Source: Leptodontidium sp. MPI-SDFR-AT-0119 (Eukaryota > Ascomycota > Leotiomycetes > Helotiales > Leptodontidiaceae). Taken from it: DNA of 64,000 nucleotides. How positions within the stretch are numbered: the first letter of the stretch is position 1; every line of letters begins with the position of its first letter. The DNA lies in the NCBI GenBank assembly GCA_020726505.1, contig JAHLEZ010000004.1:1488001-1552000 (forward strand). The letters run 5' to 3'. Of the stretch, positions 47,600 to 58,400 are shown piece after piece. Below the pieces are notes generated by a model, which saw nothing but the letters and a program-made list of their open reading frames with translations, was not told the DNA's origin and ran no database searches. The translations under genes were made by a program, and so were the position numbers.

Positions 47600-48586
47600 G
47601 ACGAAGTAACTACCTAGGATTGTCGTCGATTCGACTGATGTAATTGAATTGAAAGATACGGAATTGAGGTTGTGTGAAACTTTCTGGGCAGTCTTTTCTT
47701 TTATTCTTTCTCATGAACACCTCTCTACCCCTCCAAAAGTTCTGCCCCTCATCAGCTCATGATATGACGTTCCTCCTCGGGAGCTAGGCTTATCATAAAC
47801 GAAAAATCTAGCCGAATAGAGCTAAATGCATGTCTTTGAACAGGGATAATAAGCTGGTTGCAGGGATGATCAGCCTGGTCAGGCCATGATTCTTTGCCCT
47901 TCCTCACTCTGCAGATGCAAAACTCATGCCACTTTTCACTACTGGGCTGGGCGGCCCGACTGAAACCATACGAGGCTGCATAGGCTGACCGAAGTCACGC
48001 GTTGTCGTGGATAGGTATGTGTTTACTTATCTTGGCAAGGCTGAGGCAAATTGGGGAGGCGATCGCTTGACGACAAGGCTGTCTGCTCGGCAAAAAAGGG
48101 GGCCGGGGCGAAAAACAACCGATGACGTTGATGAAAATACCACATCTACCTAGGGACGTTATGCAAAACAAACGGAAACTACTATCTTTTCCAGCACCGA
48201 ACCCGAAGTTGCCGTCCACTCAGTAAGTAAGTGGAACGTTCCCAACAATCCAATACTATTGGGATTGCCGGGAATATGTATGCAACCATTTAGAGAATCT
48301 AGATCCCTAGTTCCAAATTTTCAGGCTCTAGAACGTGGTATATCGGGTCGTCGAATCCGAAACTTCCGTTCATGAGTTGCTGTGACGCAGCCTGCTTCTC
48401 TAGCTGGAGCTCTTGTTATCAAGTTTCCAGGGTACAAAATGAATTGTCCTTGGCTCTTTCTTTCACACCTGTCAAGCAGCTCTCTCTTCCCTCTCAACTC
48501 GTCTCTCCATCTTCTGTCAATTGACTTTCTAAGATCTGCTCAATATCATATCTTGACAGCTTCAACCTTAACCAAGAACTGCCAAA
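47600..48586. promoter_or_regulatory. Divergent promoter, acetate kinase / phosphoketolase
   Basis: A 987-bp head-to-head promoter. Reading it on both strands I find no TCGCGGA heptamer, unlike the two sugar-gene promoters to the left. No other site was assigned. Confidence 0.5.
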
Positions 48587-51371
48587 ATGCCTGGGGAAGT
48601 GATTGACAGACCCAATCCCAAGGCATTGAAGTCCTTGATCCCAGAAGATGTTCTCAAGCTTTCAGTTCAGCTCGAGAAGCTGCAATTGAGTGATGCCGAC
48701 CTTAAAGGATTGGAAGAGTTCCGCAGAGCAAGTAATTACATTGCAGCTGGTGAGTTCTTCATTTTCAAGTTGTGAAATGCAAGAAATGCTAACGGGAAGA
48801 GCTATGATATTTCTCAGTGACAATGCTTTCCTCGAAAGAGACCTTACCCACGATGATATCAAGCCAAGGTAAGCATCTCATCAGTAAAACTCAAGAACAA
48901 AAACTGATATCTTCGTAGACTTCTAGGACACTGGGGAACATGTCCCGGTCTAACCCTCGTCTACGCCCACCTCAACTACCTCGCCCGCAAGAACGACCTC
49001 GACTGCATCTACGTCGTGGGTCCAGGCCACGGCGCTCCTGCAATTCTCGCATCCCTCTGGCTCGAAGGCAGTCTAGAGAAGTTCTACCCGCAATATGCAC
49101 AAAACAAACAAGGTCTACACAACTTGATCACAGGCTTCAGTACACCTACAGGCTTTCCAAGTCACATCAATGCGGAGACACCAGGCTCGATCCATGAGGG
49201 TGGTGAGCTGGGTTATGCTCTTTCTGTTGCTTTTGGAGCTGTTATGGATAAGCCAGATTTGATTGTAGGCTGTATCGTTGGTGATGGAGAGGCTGAATCT
49301 GGCCCTACTGCTACGGCTTGGCACGCAGCAAAATATATCGACCCCGCTGAATCAGGAGCGGTTATCCCGATTGTTCATGTTAACGGTTTCAAGATCTCGG
49401 AGAGAACTATTTATGGCTGTATGGATGACAAGGAGATGGTCACTCTATTCACGGGATATGGGTACCAATGCAGATTTGTCGAGGACTTGGAAGATATTGT
49501 AAGTTTGGCCTGGCAGGCTACTAAACCGGATGCTAAGTGTGAACAGGACCGAGACTTGGCAACCAGCTTCCAATGGGCTCTGGATGAGATTCGTAAGATT
49601 CAAAAGGCTGCCAGATCGGGCAAACCTATCATGAAGCCGCGCGTAAGCACCGAACACTGACATTATGTACACACCTAGAGCTGACCGTTTCTGGTAGTGG
49701 CCCGTTATCATCATGAGAACGCCAAAAGGCTGGAGTGGACCCAAGAAAGTCGACGGCGAGTTCGTTGAAGGTTCTTTCCACGCTCATCAAGTACCTCTAA
49801 TGGCCGCAAAGACTAGCAAAGACCAACTCGCCGACCTTCAAAATTGGCTTCTCTCCTACGGACCAGCCAAACTCTTCACCGAGACCGGAGATGTAACAGA
49901 CTCCATCAAGAGCGTCATTCCCATCGAGGCAGAAAAGAAACTCGGACAGAGAGCTGAAACATATAAAGCTCACGAGCCACTCAAGGTCCCAGATTGGCGA
50001 AAATTCGGGGTGGAGAAAGGAACAGAGGAGTCCTGCATGAAAGCCATTGGTAACCTTATCGACCAGTCTCTCGTCGACAACCCAAAATCTCTCCGAATCT
50101 TCTCTCCAGACGAACTGGTAAGCAACAAGCTCGACGCGGTATTCAACCACACAGGCCGAGATTTCCAATGGGATGAATTCTCCAACGCTCAAGGTGGCCG
50201 AGTCATCGAGATCCTCAGCGAGCATACCTGTCAAGGTTTCCTGCAGGGCTACACCCTCACTGGAAGAACTGGTATCTTCCCATCGTATGAGAGTTTTCTG
50301 GGGATCATTCACACGATGATGGTTCAATATAGCAAGTTCAACAAAATGGCTCGCGAGACTACGTGGCGAACGGACCTATCTAGTATAAATTACATCGAAA
50401 CCAGCACATGGACACGACAAGAGCACAACGGATTCTCTCACCAGAACCCATCTTTCATCGGGGCAGTTCTAAACCTCAAACCCGACGCAGCGCGTGTCTA
50501 TTTCCCTCCCGACGCCGTATGTTTTCTCTCGCCTAAACCCCCTCTAATTTCCTAAGCGAGAAGAACATCCTCACTAACAAACAAAAAATAAACAAACAAA
50601 CAGAATACATTCCTCTCAACAGTAGCCCACTGCCTGCGCTCAAAGAACTATGTAAATCTAATGGTCGGCTCCAAGCAACCCCAACCCGTCTTCCTCTCCG
50701 TCGAAGAAGCAGACGCACATTGCCAAGCAGGCGCCTCGATCTGGAAATTCGCATCCACAGACTCCGGGCTAAACCCAGACGTAACACTCGTCGGGATCGG
50801 CTCCGAGCTCATGTTTGAAGTCGTCGTGGCCGCAGCAATCCTTCGGAGGAAATGTCCCTCTCTCCGCGTCCGTGTGGTGAACGTCACCGACTTGATGATC
50901 TTGGAGGCAGAGACGCTCCACCCGCATAGTCTCACGAATGAAGAGTTTAACTCGCTGTTTACCCCCGATCGCCCGATTCATTTCAATTACCACGGCTACT
51001 CGAATGAGATCAAGGGTCTCCTCTTCGGGCGCCCGAACCTAGATAGGATCTCTATCGAGTGTTATAAGGAGGAAGGATCTACCACCACGCCGTTCGATAT
51101 GATGCTCCGAAATAGCGTGAGTAGATACCACGTTATCGAAGCGGCTATCAAAGCAGGTGCGAAGTCTAACCCGCATGTGGCGCTTGATATGACGGCCCTC
51201 CTGGGGGAGGTCAGACATCAGGTTTCGAAGGTGCAGAAGTATATTTTGGAGACGGGGAGGGATCCCGAGGGGACCTTTGATGTTCCGAAGTTTGAGGAGA
51301 CGGTTTTCCAGGGGGGGAAGGAGGGGAAGAGGGAGAGTGGAGGGAAGGAGGATGGGTTTTTCGTGAATTGA
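48587..51371 (+). CDS. XFP: Phosphoketolase (xylulose-5-P/fructose-6-P)
   Basis: This thiamine-diphosphate enzyme splits xylulose-5-phosphate or fructose-6-phosphate with phosphate to acetyl phosphate plus a triose or tetrose phosphate. Six exons, join(48587..48749, 48802..48868, 48919..49498, 49547..49642, 49698..50516, 50604..51371), give 830 residues, as expected. Landmarks are LLGHWGTCPGL, the TPP-binding GDGEAESG at 198-205, HVNGFKISERT, WPVIIMRTPKGWSGPK and YHGYSNEIKGLL. The 48-nt intron at 49499-49546 is in frame and stop-free; removing it restores the family sequence around LEDIDRDLATSF. A Gly/Lys/Glu-rich C-terminal extension follows the last conserved block. It is paired divergently with acetate kinase, so carbon would flow to acetate with ATP gain. 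A G22 run starts eight bases after the stop. Confidence 0.95.
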
Positions 51372-51710
51372 TTGAGCCGGGGGGGGGGGGGGGGGGGGGG
51401 TGTTCTAGGCTCGGTGGGATGGGCTGTTGGCGTTGGGGGTTGGTTAGATTATGTGTTATGAATAGTAATGAGTTTTAACCTCATCTTTGATTTCATAAGT
51501 CTGAATGTGTGGCTGGTTGAATTAGGGAGTAGGCAGGCGTGAGTGACAATGTTGTCTATTTGTCTAACATGAAATCCTACAAGGTGGATCTCTCGAACTT
51601 TACCATTACAACGGAATCTAAAAGCATGACCCAGAGGCGCAGACCAGATTTTTTGGATCCAAACACCGTGGCGCCTTGCAATGGAGAATATATAAGAAGT
51701 CGTATGCCGT
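51372..51710. other. Convergent intergenic region
   Basis: A 339-bp space between phosphoketolase and ACL4 3' ends. Apart from the G22 run I see nothing. Confidence 0.45.
51379..51400. repeat. G22 homopolymer after the phosphoketolase stop
   Basis: Twenty-two consecutive G bases start eight bases after the phosphoketolase stop codon, so they probably lie in its 3' UTR. Confidence 0.9.
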
Positions 51711-52895
51711 TTATGCTCCACCCATCTCTTCATCCTCATCCTCGTCACTACCATCCTCCGCCCAGTCGTCTCCATCTTCCTCCTCAGCTGGAGCTACTCC
51801 ACCAAGCTCGGCATTGATGGATGTCAATAGCTCTTTGGCATGCTCTCCTAATCTCTCATCCTCATAATCCTGCTGCTTAAACAGTCGAAGACTGTGATCA
51901 AGCCATTGACGACTCGAAATCCACGAGACTCTCCAACTTTCTCCATCGCCATTTTCTGCCTTGACCTCTCCATTCTTCTGCTTCTCTCCCAGAATATACA
52001 GACCCCAACCACCCAGATACCAAACCTCCACACTACTATCATCCTCGCCAACCAAACGCTCCAGGACTTCGATAGCCTCCACATCCATATCCGCCTCCAT
52101 GAGTAACCTAGCCAGACTGACGCGAGTTGGAAAATCTGGGACAATCGTATTCTCAGGAGGTAAATCCTTCCACAGATCCAGACTCCTCTTTAATGCCGCC
52201 CTCGCATCCTCCAACCTTTGCTGAGAAATCCTCACATTCGCAAGTGTCTGCCACGGCTCCGCGAACTGCGGCGCAACCATCGTAGCCTCCGTAACCAGCG
52301 CCTCGCATTTCTGCTCCGCATCCTCCTCCCAACTCAGATCTGTCATGTAGACCTCCACAACACCACACAGCGCCACGGCCAACTTCCTCGTCTTCTCCGC
52401 CTTCGCTGCCTCGCCCTCCTCACTCAACTTCCCACTATCGAGCAAGGCCTGGATCTGTAACCGTAGACTCATAGCCCCCTTCTCAAACCAATCCACACTA
52501 TCCTGCCCACCCTCCTCACTCAACTGCGCCAGCCAGAGGAACTTCTCCGCGCCGCCACCCAGCTCTTCTGACACTGAACCATCCTCGTCGATCGTAGCAG
52601 CCTGGAAGAAGTATTGTCGCGCCGAGTCGATATCTCCCAATTCAACATGTATCTCGCCCAACAAGTTCAGCGCAAGGAGCGCCTCTTGGGATTCTCCATC
52701 GACTAAACGCAGTGCTTTCATCGCCGGCTTGACAGACCCCTCGATATTGCCCTTCTGCAGCTCGAAGGCGGCTTCTGCGAGCAGATCGGAGGGTGAAGCT
52801 GACATGGTGGCTTTCGAGGTGGTTCCGGATGCTTTGTTGAGTGCTGATTTCTTCTCTTTCTTGGCTTTCTTGTTGTTGGGTTTGGTCTTGGCCAT
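51711..52895 (-). CDS. ACL4: TPR assembly chaperone of ribosomal protein L4 (Acl4-like)
   Basis: The single-exon gene gives 394 residues from the ATG before AKTKPNNKKAKKEKK. The basic N-terminus could be a nuclear signal. TPR-like helical pairs run from about 45 to 340 (for example LLAEAAFELQKGNIEGSVKP, ALNLLGEIHVELGDIDSARQ, EPWQTLANVRISQQRLEDAR). The C-terminus is very acidic (EEEDGDDWAEDGSDEDEDEE), a common feature of ribosomal protein chaperones that mask basic clients. In yeast Acl4 escorts Rpl4 to the nucleus. The frame is open upstream of the chosen ATG, but the family start favours this one. The name rests on overall pattern from memory; a general TPR protein is the alternative. Confidence 0.8.
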   Translation of the reverse strand: MAKTKPNNKKAKKEKKSALNKASGTTSKATMSASPSDLLAEAAFELQKGNIEGSVKPAMKALRLVDGESQEALLALNLLGEIHVELGDIDSARQYFFQAATIDEDGSVSEELGGGAEKFLWLAQLSEEGGQDSVDWFEKGAMSLRLQIQALLDSGKLSEEGEAAKAEKTRKLAVALCGVVEVYMTDLSWEEDAEQKCEALVTEATMVAPQFAEPWQTLANVRISQQRLEDARAALKRSLDLWKDLPPENTIVPDFPTRVSLARLLMEADMDVEAIEVLERLVGEDDSSVEVWYLGGWGLYILGEKQKNGEVKAENGDGESWRVSWISSRQWLDHSLRLFKQQDYEDERLGEHAKELLTSINAELGGVAPAEEEDGDDWAEDGSDEDEDEEMGGA

Positions 52896-53431
52896 TGTTT
52901 GGTTCTGTATTTCGAGGACTTGAGACGAGACGAGGCTGAGGTTTTGGGAGAGGAAATTATTTTTTCGGGAAGTGGGCTGCGAGACAATGACGGTGTTGAT
53001 TGGCCGGGGTGCCTTGCTAGCGTCGGATTGTGGACGAGACCCCTCATCCCCTTCAATGCCTTGTTGAAGCCCTGCATAGACCCTGCTTGATGACAGCTTA
53101 TGGGAATAAACGAACAAACCGGTGGAGCATCGAGTGTTTATAAAGTGTGAGATCGAGTGAAACCATAGGTGTCTTTGAACATTCTTTGTGGAATCGAGTT
53201 TGTTTAGGTCGGACTAAACTTGACCAGTGATCACAAGACAAGAGCGATTTTGTCAATTCGTTTCCATTATCATTAGATCGATATCAAATCCTGTATAATG
53301 CATCGTTCAGTCTACTTTGTAGTGACCTGTTTTAACGATCGTCTGTAGCCAAATGGCAATGTATCTTCCAACGCCTCAGGCCCTATATTAACGACAATAT
53401 GTGAAGGGTAACGCCAACTCGAACCAAATCC
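52896..53431. other. Intergenic region upstream of ACL4
   Basis: About 0.5 kb holding the ACL4 promoter and the 3' UTR of the next minus-strand gene. No other feature is seen. Confidence 0.4.
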
Positions 53432-54341
53432 TCAACTATGAACCTCCTTGACTTCCTTTGATCCAGCTGTTCCTGGTCTTGGTATGTTTCCAAGCTCTTC
53501 TCCCACTCCACTCTGTCCTCTCTTCCTCCCGCCAATGTGGAATCTTGAAGTGGTTGGTGATTGAGTGGTTGGTTCTGCGTTGTTGTCTCCAAACTTGGAG
53601 AAGAATCCCTTTTTCTTTGTCTGCTTGGCTTGTTCGTCGTTCAGTCCGACGTCTTCGAATCCCTCCTCTGCTGTAGGTGGCTGTCTTTCGAATCGGCGCT
53701 CATTCATCGCTGATCTGGGAAGTCTGGGTAATCTTGCTGAATCAAGACTCTGTCGGCCGATCTCGTGTCCAACCACTGGTGATCTTGCGGAGATGTCCTG
53801 TAGAATAATCAGAATACAGAATGTCGAACCACCCATCTGAAGACTTACGAATGACCTCCTGTATGAATCAAATGACTCGCGTGAAATTGAAAACGGCTCG
53901 ATATCTTCGCTATTGCGAGTACTCGTCGAAGTGCCTGAGGGATGCGATCGCTTTGGCCAAAAGCCTTTCTTCTCTGGTGGGGAGGGCTTACGAGCTGTCA
54001 GCAAGCATCCCAACAATCTAGACCAGAGAAACCCACAGGCAAATATACACCACTGTCGTTAACAACTGTTTCCCGAGAATCAATCAGCCAATCTATCTCC
54101 TATGCCGCAGCTTGCGATCTTTCTAGGGCGCTCGTCGCATACCGGACATCTTGTACTCGACGGGCTCCTGGCTCTGCCCGCTCTTGATGCTCATGGCAGA
54201 TGAAGCCTTGGAGCCCGTCGTATCGACCTTCTCAAAGGCAGGCCGAGTACCATTTTGCGACAGAGGTCTGATTCCTTCTTCGTACGGCGCTAGACCGGTC
54301 TGAACATCGGGGCGCTTCGCAAACGGATTTCTGATCGGCAT
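53432..54341 (-). CDS. Conserved fungal protein of unknown function
   Basis: Four exons, complement(53432..53797, 53849..53994, 54033..54065, 54143..54341), keep one frame and give 247 residues. The start is MPIRNPFAKRPDVQ. Segments include PSPPEKKGFWPKRSH, ISRESFDSYRRSF and then DISARSPVVGHEIGRQSLD across the last intron. The C-terminal part is polar with KKKGFFSKFGD and a Ser/Gly/Thr-rich end. Intron 2 is only 38 nt and exon 2 only 33 nt, so a simple frame reading would miss both. No domain is recognised; it looks disordered with short conserved motifs, as in fungal signalling or cortical adaptor proteins (a guess). The 5' upstream region carries one copy of a 56-bp direct repeat. Confidence 0.7.
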
Positions 54342-54460
54342 CGTGAGAGAGTGTGGAGTGTTGCGCGCAAGATTGTGATGTTCTATCAATTGGTGTAAAT
54401 TCCGAAAGTTCAACACGATTGTTCTGGACGGATTCTGGAAAAATAGACAAGAGAAACCAA

Positions 54461-54516
54461 CGAGTACTGATCGGGAATATAGAGCCACTCGTGACGTTAT
54501 TTACAGTTCTTGCAAG
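54461..54516 (+). repeat. 56-bp direct repeat, left copy
   Basis: Matches 55460-55515 at 54 of 56 bases in the same orientation; both begin CGAGTACTGATCGGGAATAT. It lies 120-175 bp upstream of the start codon at 54341. Confidence 0.9.
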
Positions 54517-54887
54517 AGGGGGGATAAAGTGTCCCTGCCCCCTTCGCCCAAGGCCCGAGAATCTGCTGACTGTGCTCAGCCAACCGGATGTTTTGAATTC
54601 CGTCGGGTTCTGTACGTACTGAAGTTAGATCAACCGTACGAGTAATGCCCTTGGACTAATGGGAGAATGACATCTACATCTGCAATGGAAGTCAGCAGCT
54701 TACTGTTGAAACTTCCATTTCTAATAAGCACCTCGGTATATATCCATATCACTGAAACAAAGCCTCCTTTCATGAAGATGAGGGGTCCCGACTGACTGGA
54801 CGTGGGGTTGGGGTACGGAGTATTACAAGGTTCGTTCCGTGAAGTCGCTGTCTGGACAAACCCTAGAACGTATTGGTCATTATTGTA

Positions 54888-55371
54888 GGCCACAGCTAAA
54901 GCCACTCATAGAAATAGCTAAAGGTACTCATGCCAAGGATTTTGAGGGCACACCAGGCGCATCTATCAACCTCGCCCCGCCATACTAATTTGTACTACGG
55001 GGCAAGGGCCACCTATGTATTTGAAGTATCCTGAGTTACCCCTGATTTTTTACTTTTGAAGCTATTCACACTTTCCAATCGTACAACGCTATGTCAACCT
55101 TCACTGGCGAACCTTGCGGTCCTCCGCCACCTGCAGCGATTTACAGTGATATCTCTATTTGTTTGTCTGCTATTCAAGCGCATGCTAGGAGCAATGGCTA
55201 TGCTTTTATTCAGCAAGATTCCCGGCCGAACCGTGTAGTGTTTATGTGCCCTTGCCTTGTAGTACAAATTTGTATAGTGGGGCGAGGGTGATAAATGCAC
55301 CCTTCGGATTCCCTCAAAATCCTTGGCATGAGTACCTTTAGCTATTTCCATGAGTGGCTTTAGCTGTGGCC
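54888..55371 (+). mobile_element. Non-autonomous Mutator-like element (484 bp) with long TIRs
   Basis: Two inverted arms of about 125 bp (54888-55012 and 55246-55371) begin GGCCACAGCTAAAGCCACTC on both ends and are nearly identical for the first 75 bases. They are flanked by an exact target duplication TTATTGTA (54880-54887 and 55372-55379), readable as nine bases TTATTGTAG if the terminal G is shared. Long TIRs with 8-9 bp duplications are typical of Mutator-like elements. Between the arms, an open frame from 55091 reads like the N-terminal zinc/FAR1-type part of a fungal MULE transposase (SAIQAHARSNGYAFIQQD) and then runs straight into the right arm. So it is a deletion derivative without catalytic domain. 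Confidence 0.8.
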
Positions 55372-55459
55372 TTATTGTAGTGGCAAGCAAAAGAAATTTA
55401 TTGGCTGCGGCCAACTGCTATTACTATTTTGTGTCCAGGCCATGAAATATTAGGATATT

Positions 55460-55515
55460 CGAGTACTGATCGGGAATATAGAGCCACCCGTGACGTTATT
55501 TACAGTTCGTGCAAG
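55460..55515 (+). repeat. 56-bp direct repeat, right copy
   Basis: Second copy of the 54461-54516 sequence, with two mismatches. It lies 89 bp beyond the right end of the mobile element, so the pair brackets a segment of about 0.94 kb. Confidence 0.9.
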
Positions 55516-55894
55516 GACCGGGGATCCTACTTACTTGTAAACACCATCAACGAAGGTTGCCACTCTCCATATCTATCTTACCACGATAGGACTTCAAACA
55601 AACAAAAGCAACTACACTAAGCAATACAAAGCAATACTGAGCAAAAGAAGGTCGAGTTCGGAACGCCAGATCGCACATACTGTTCCGACCCCCTTTGTTC
55701 TGCCTTCATCCACCTGCAGGACATCACCAACCAGCTCTTTGTTGGGTTAGCCCGTTCTGCCCAGAGAGTACCCCGTAGCTACCCCGCTCAACTTCAGAGG
55801 TCACTCTGAAAAGTCGCCTGGCATCACTACCTACTGTTGCACCTCTCTACCGAATTCCCCGCCCCCTTTTTTCTTTTTTTTTCATCACCATGAA

Positions 55895-56342
55895 ATGGAC
55901 ACCCAACCTTTTCGAGTTATTATCCGCGTCGGCGTTGCAGACATTCCAGGAAATCGACTTGCGCGTTCTCATCGTCTTGGACGAGACTTCTGCTCAGAGG
56001 TGCTTGGTCGGGAGTTAAAAGAGCAGCAGGCGGGAGGCTTTGACCATGTCCACATCCTCCCGAACTTTGACTCGATAAATCCTGTGAAGGCTTGGTTTCT
56101 CTTTGACTTCAATGCTACAAAGCAAGTTGATAGACCGCAATTAAGTGCTACAATTCCTCATAGAGTTTACCACGCTACGAGGCTGAATGATTCTTGGTAA
56201 GCCCCAACGTAGGATGCTTGGTCTGTTATTGATGTATAGAAGGATATTTACTCCGCGAGATCACTGGATCGACACCGCAAGGAAGTACTGCTTGACGTAC
56301 AACTGGGGAGGGAAGAAACCTTCAGGTACTGTTGGCAGTTGA
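55895..56342 (+). CDS. Hypothetical small two-exon protein
   Basis: Exons join(55895..56196, 56243..56342) give 133 residues. The first exon reads coding-like (GGFDHVHILPNFDSINPVKA, then WFLFDFNATKQ) and ends at a GTAAGC donor. The second restores an open frame (FTPRDHWIDTARKYC, then LTYNWGGKKPSG) to a TGA at 56340-56342. The 46-nt intron uses an AAG acceptor, which is unusual, and the more typical TAG three bases earlier would create a stop. No domain is recognised. An ATG seven bases upstream (55888) opens a short alternative frame of 42 residues. A live small gene is likely but not certain; a relic carried with nearby repeats is possible. Confidence 0.45.
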
Positions 56343-58400
56343 GATATGGTTGGATGTGGGCAAGGGTGAAAGGAGTGGACTTCAAATAAATTGTTGACCT
56401 TGGACGCAAATGTACTCTCTAGGAGCAAGGGGTCTGTGGTGGTGTTTCTCCTCTGCACTCAGGGCAATCCTGAGTATCATCATCGTCCTGCCAATCATGA
56501 GATCTGTCCCGATTAGGACAAATAAGCCCGTTTTGAGGCACAGCTATATAAACTTTGATAGGCAGTCGTTCTGCGCGGTGGGGTCAGTGCTGTTCTAAGT
56601 AAAACAGTTTGACCCTAACAGCGCAATTAGAGCTCCTTGTTACTGTTCTGTTTGTTGGTGCACATCTAGCTGAGAAGGCATTAGCCAATCCCTAGACAGT
56701 ATCGCTTCTGCAAAAAAATATGGAATGCGGCTCCATCCCGAGGCACTGGCAGGCAGTATCGCCTTTGGTTAGCTCAGCAGAGACTGACTTCAGGACCTTT
56801 CGGTAGTACACCATGTCTCGATTCACAGAAACAACAGCTGAGCCCGCATCATGGATATGCAATGCAGGTGGCTTGAAATACCCAGCTTCAAGCTGAAAAA
56901 GGCGTTCAGGGGCGAATGTCTTATGTACCGCTGCAGCATTTCCCAGGCCCTTCACGAGGCTGTTGCGATCATGATACGCCCTCCAGCCTCGACGTGGCAA
57001 CATCCAGTGGGTGACAGTCCCCAAGCTGGCTATAACAGGCGTTGATATCAAGCCCATCACAGGAGATCAACACGCCGCATAGCTGCGAAGGGTGAGCTGG
57101 CGGCCAATAGAGCCCAAATTACTGGTATGCAAGTTCCGTATTCACGCCATTTCGGAAAGAAGGTCAACTGATGCTCTGTAGATTCGAGAAGAAGCTTGAA
57201 CTTGAAAGGCCATGTTTGGCGGAGATGCAAAAAACGTCAATGAAGCTCGAGGTGGGATTTCCCCAAAATAGCCTCTGGGGTTTGGCGAGCTGGGCGGGCT
57301 CGGATGGGGGAGCCGAATCAAAGGCAAGTGAAGTCAACCAACACATCGATCCGCCTCAGAAGTTGTTTTTTTGTCGTCAGTTCCAGAACAGCCAACATAT
57401 TGGGTATCCGCAGCCGTACCCAGGCTAGTTGATGTTCTCATGCATGCTGTGTTCTCCCGAAAAAGTCGCATCTGGCGTGATACTGCATGGCCCAGGGACA
57501 GTCTCCGTCATGGCCTCCTGGGTTGCGATTGACACTTGGGTGCATGCCGGGATCTGGTCTGTCACTTTCATGAAGAGGCTTTTGGAGGCAACCTTCCTAT
57601 GCCTAGGGCGTATTTCCTTTTTTCTTTGTGTGTCAGTCTTTTTCCTACCCCTTAAGGCATCTCAATCTTCACTTGTGAATACACCCTCCAGTCTGTCGTT
57701 AAGAACGTGAATCAGCAGAGCAATATTTCCGTCATACCCTCATATAATATCTTATCCAGTCACTGGTGTTAATCATTGTCCGAATGCCCGACGCTGCTGT
57801 TGTGCTCTTGGATCAGCAGGCACAGTCGATATTGTTGTGTTGAGCATTTGTTGGTATCACCTTTCTGCAGCTATCCGAGACCCAACACACGAGGAAGAAC
57901 ATCTGGAAGCCCCAAATTTGGATTGTCGGGTCGTATATATCCTTCTCTGCGGGCCACAACCACGCAAGTCTTTCGATCCGTGTCAGTACGAATGCGAATA
58001 CTTTGTCAAAACACAAAACTTCTCCTCCAGTACACTGCCGCTGGATAGGTACCTGAGGTAGCCTCAACGACAGCCACGATACCAAATCATACCTAGGTAC
58101 TTCAAGAGACCAAAGCTAGAACAACGCGCATCACCAAGGCGTCAACCAGAGTAGGGGGAGGATTGTCGTTGTTCGCAACTTCTGAGTTTGTGGTTGCTCT
58201 TGCCAGTTTGGGAATCGTCATTAAAAACTCAAGATTGCCAACCTTAACCCACGTGCCAAACATTTTCAGACCTCACCTCGCCTCGTCATCCTCAAACACA
58301 TCTCGCGGTCCTTCGGCCACGCCATAGGCGCGACTATCGAGGATAGCGCGTACTCTGTCACCCTTGAAAGGTATCTTACCACCAGAGATATACCGCAAGC
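56343..58400. other. Gene-poor region
   Basis: No gene is firmly supported in 2 kb. A 122-codon frame on the minus strand (56692-57060) has partly coding-like text (LFQLEAGYFKPPALHIHDAG) but no domain or splice context, so it may be a relic. A TACCTAGGTA palindrome lies at 58090-58099. Confidence 0.35.

Larger units (their letters stand above)
54342..55894. other. Repeat-bearing intergenic region
   Basis: This 1.5 kb holds a 56-bp direct repeat pair and a non-autonomous Mutator-like element, described separately. No live gene is seen. Confidence 0.6.

Noticed and set aside
54888..55371. hAT-type miniature element, from the 8-bp target duplication
   Set aside because: The arms are about 125 bp long and the inner frame resembles a FAR1-type MULE N-terminus, and the duplication can be read as nine bases; Mutator-like fits better.
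56692..57060. 122-codon minus-strand frame with some coding-like text
   Set aside because: No domain, no splice partners and an isolated position; kept only as a possible relic in the region note.
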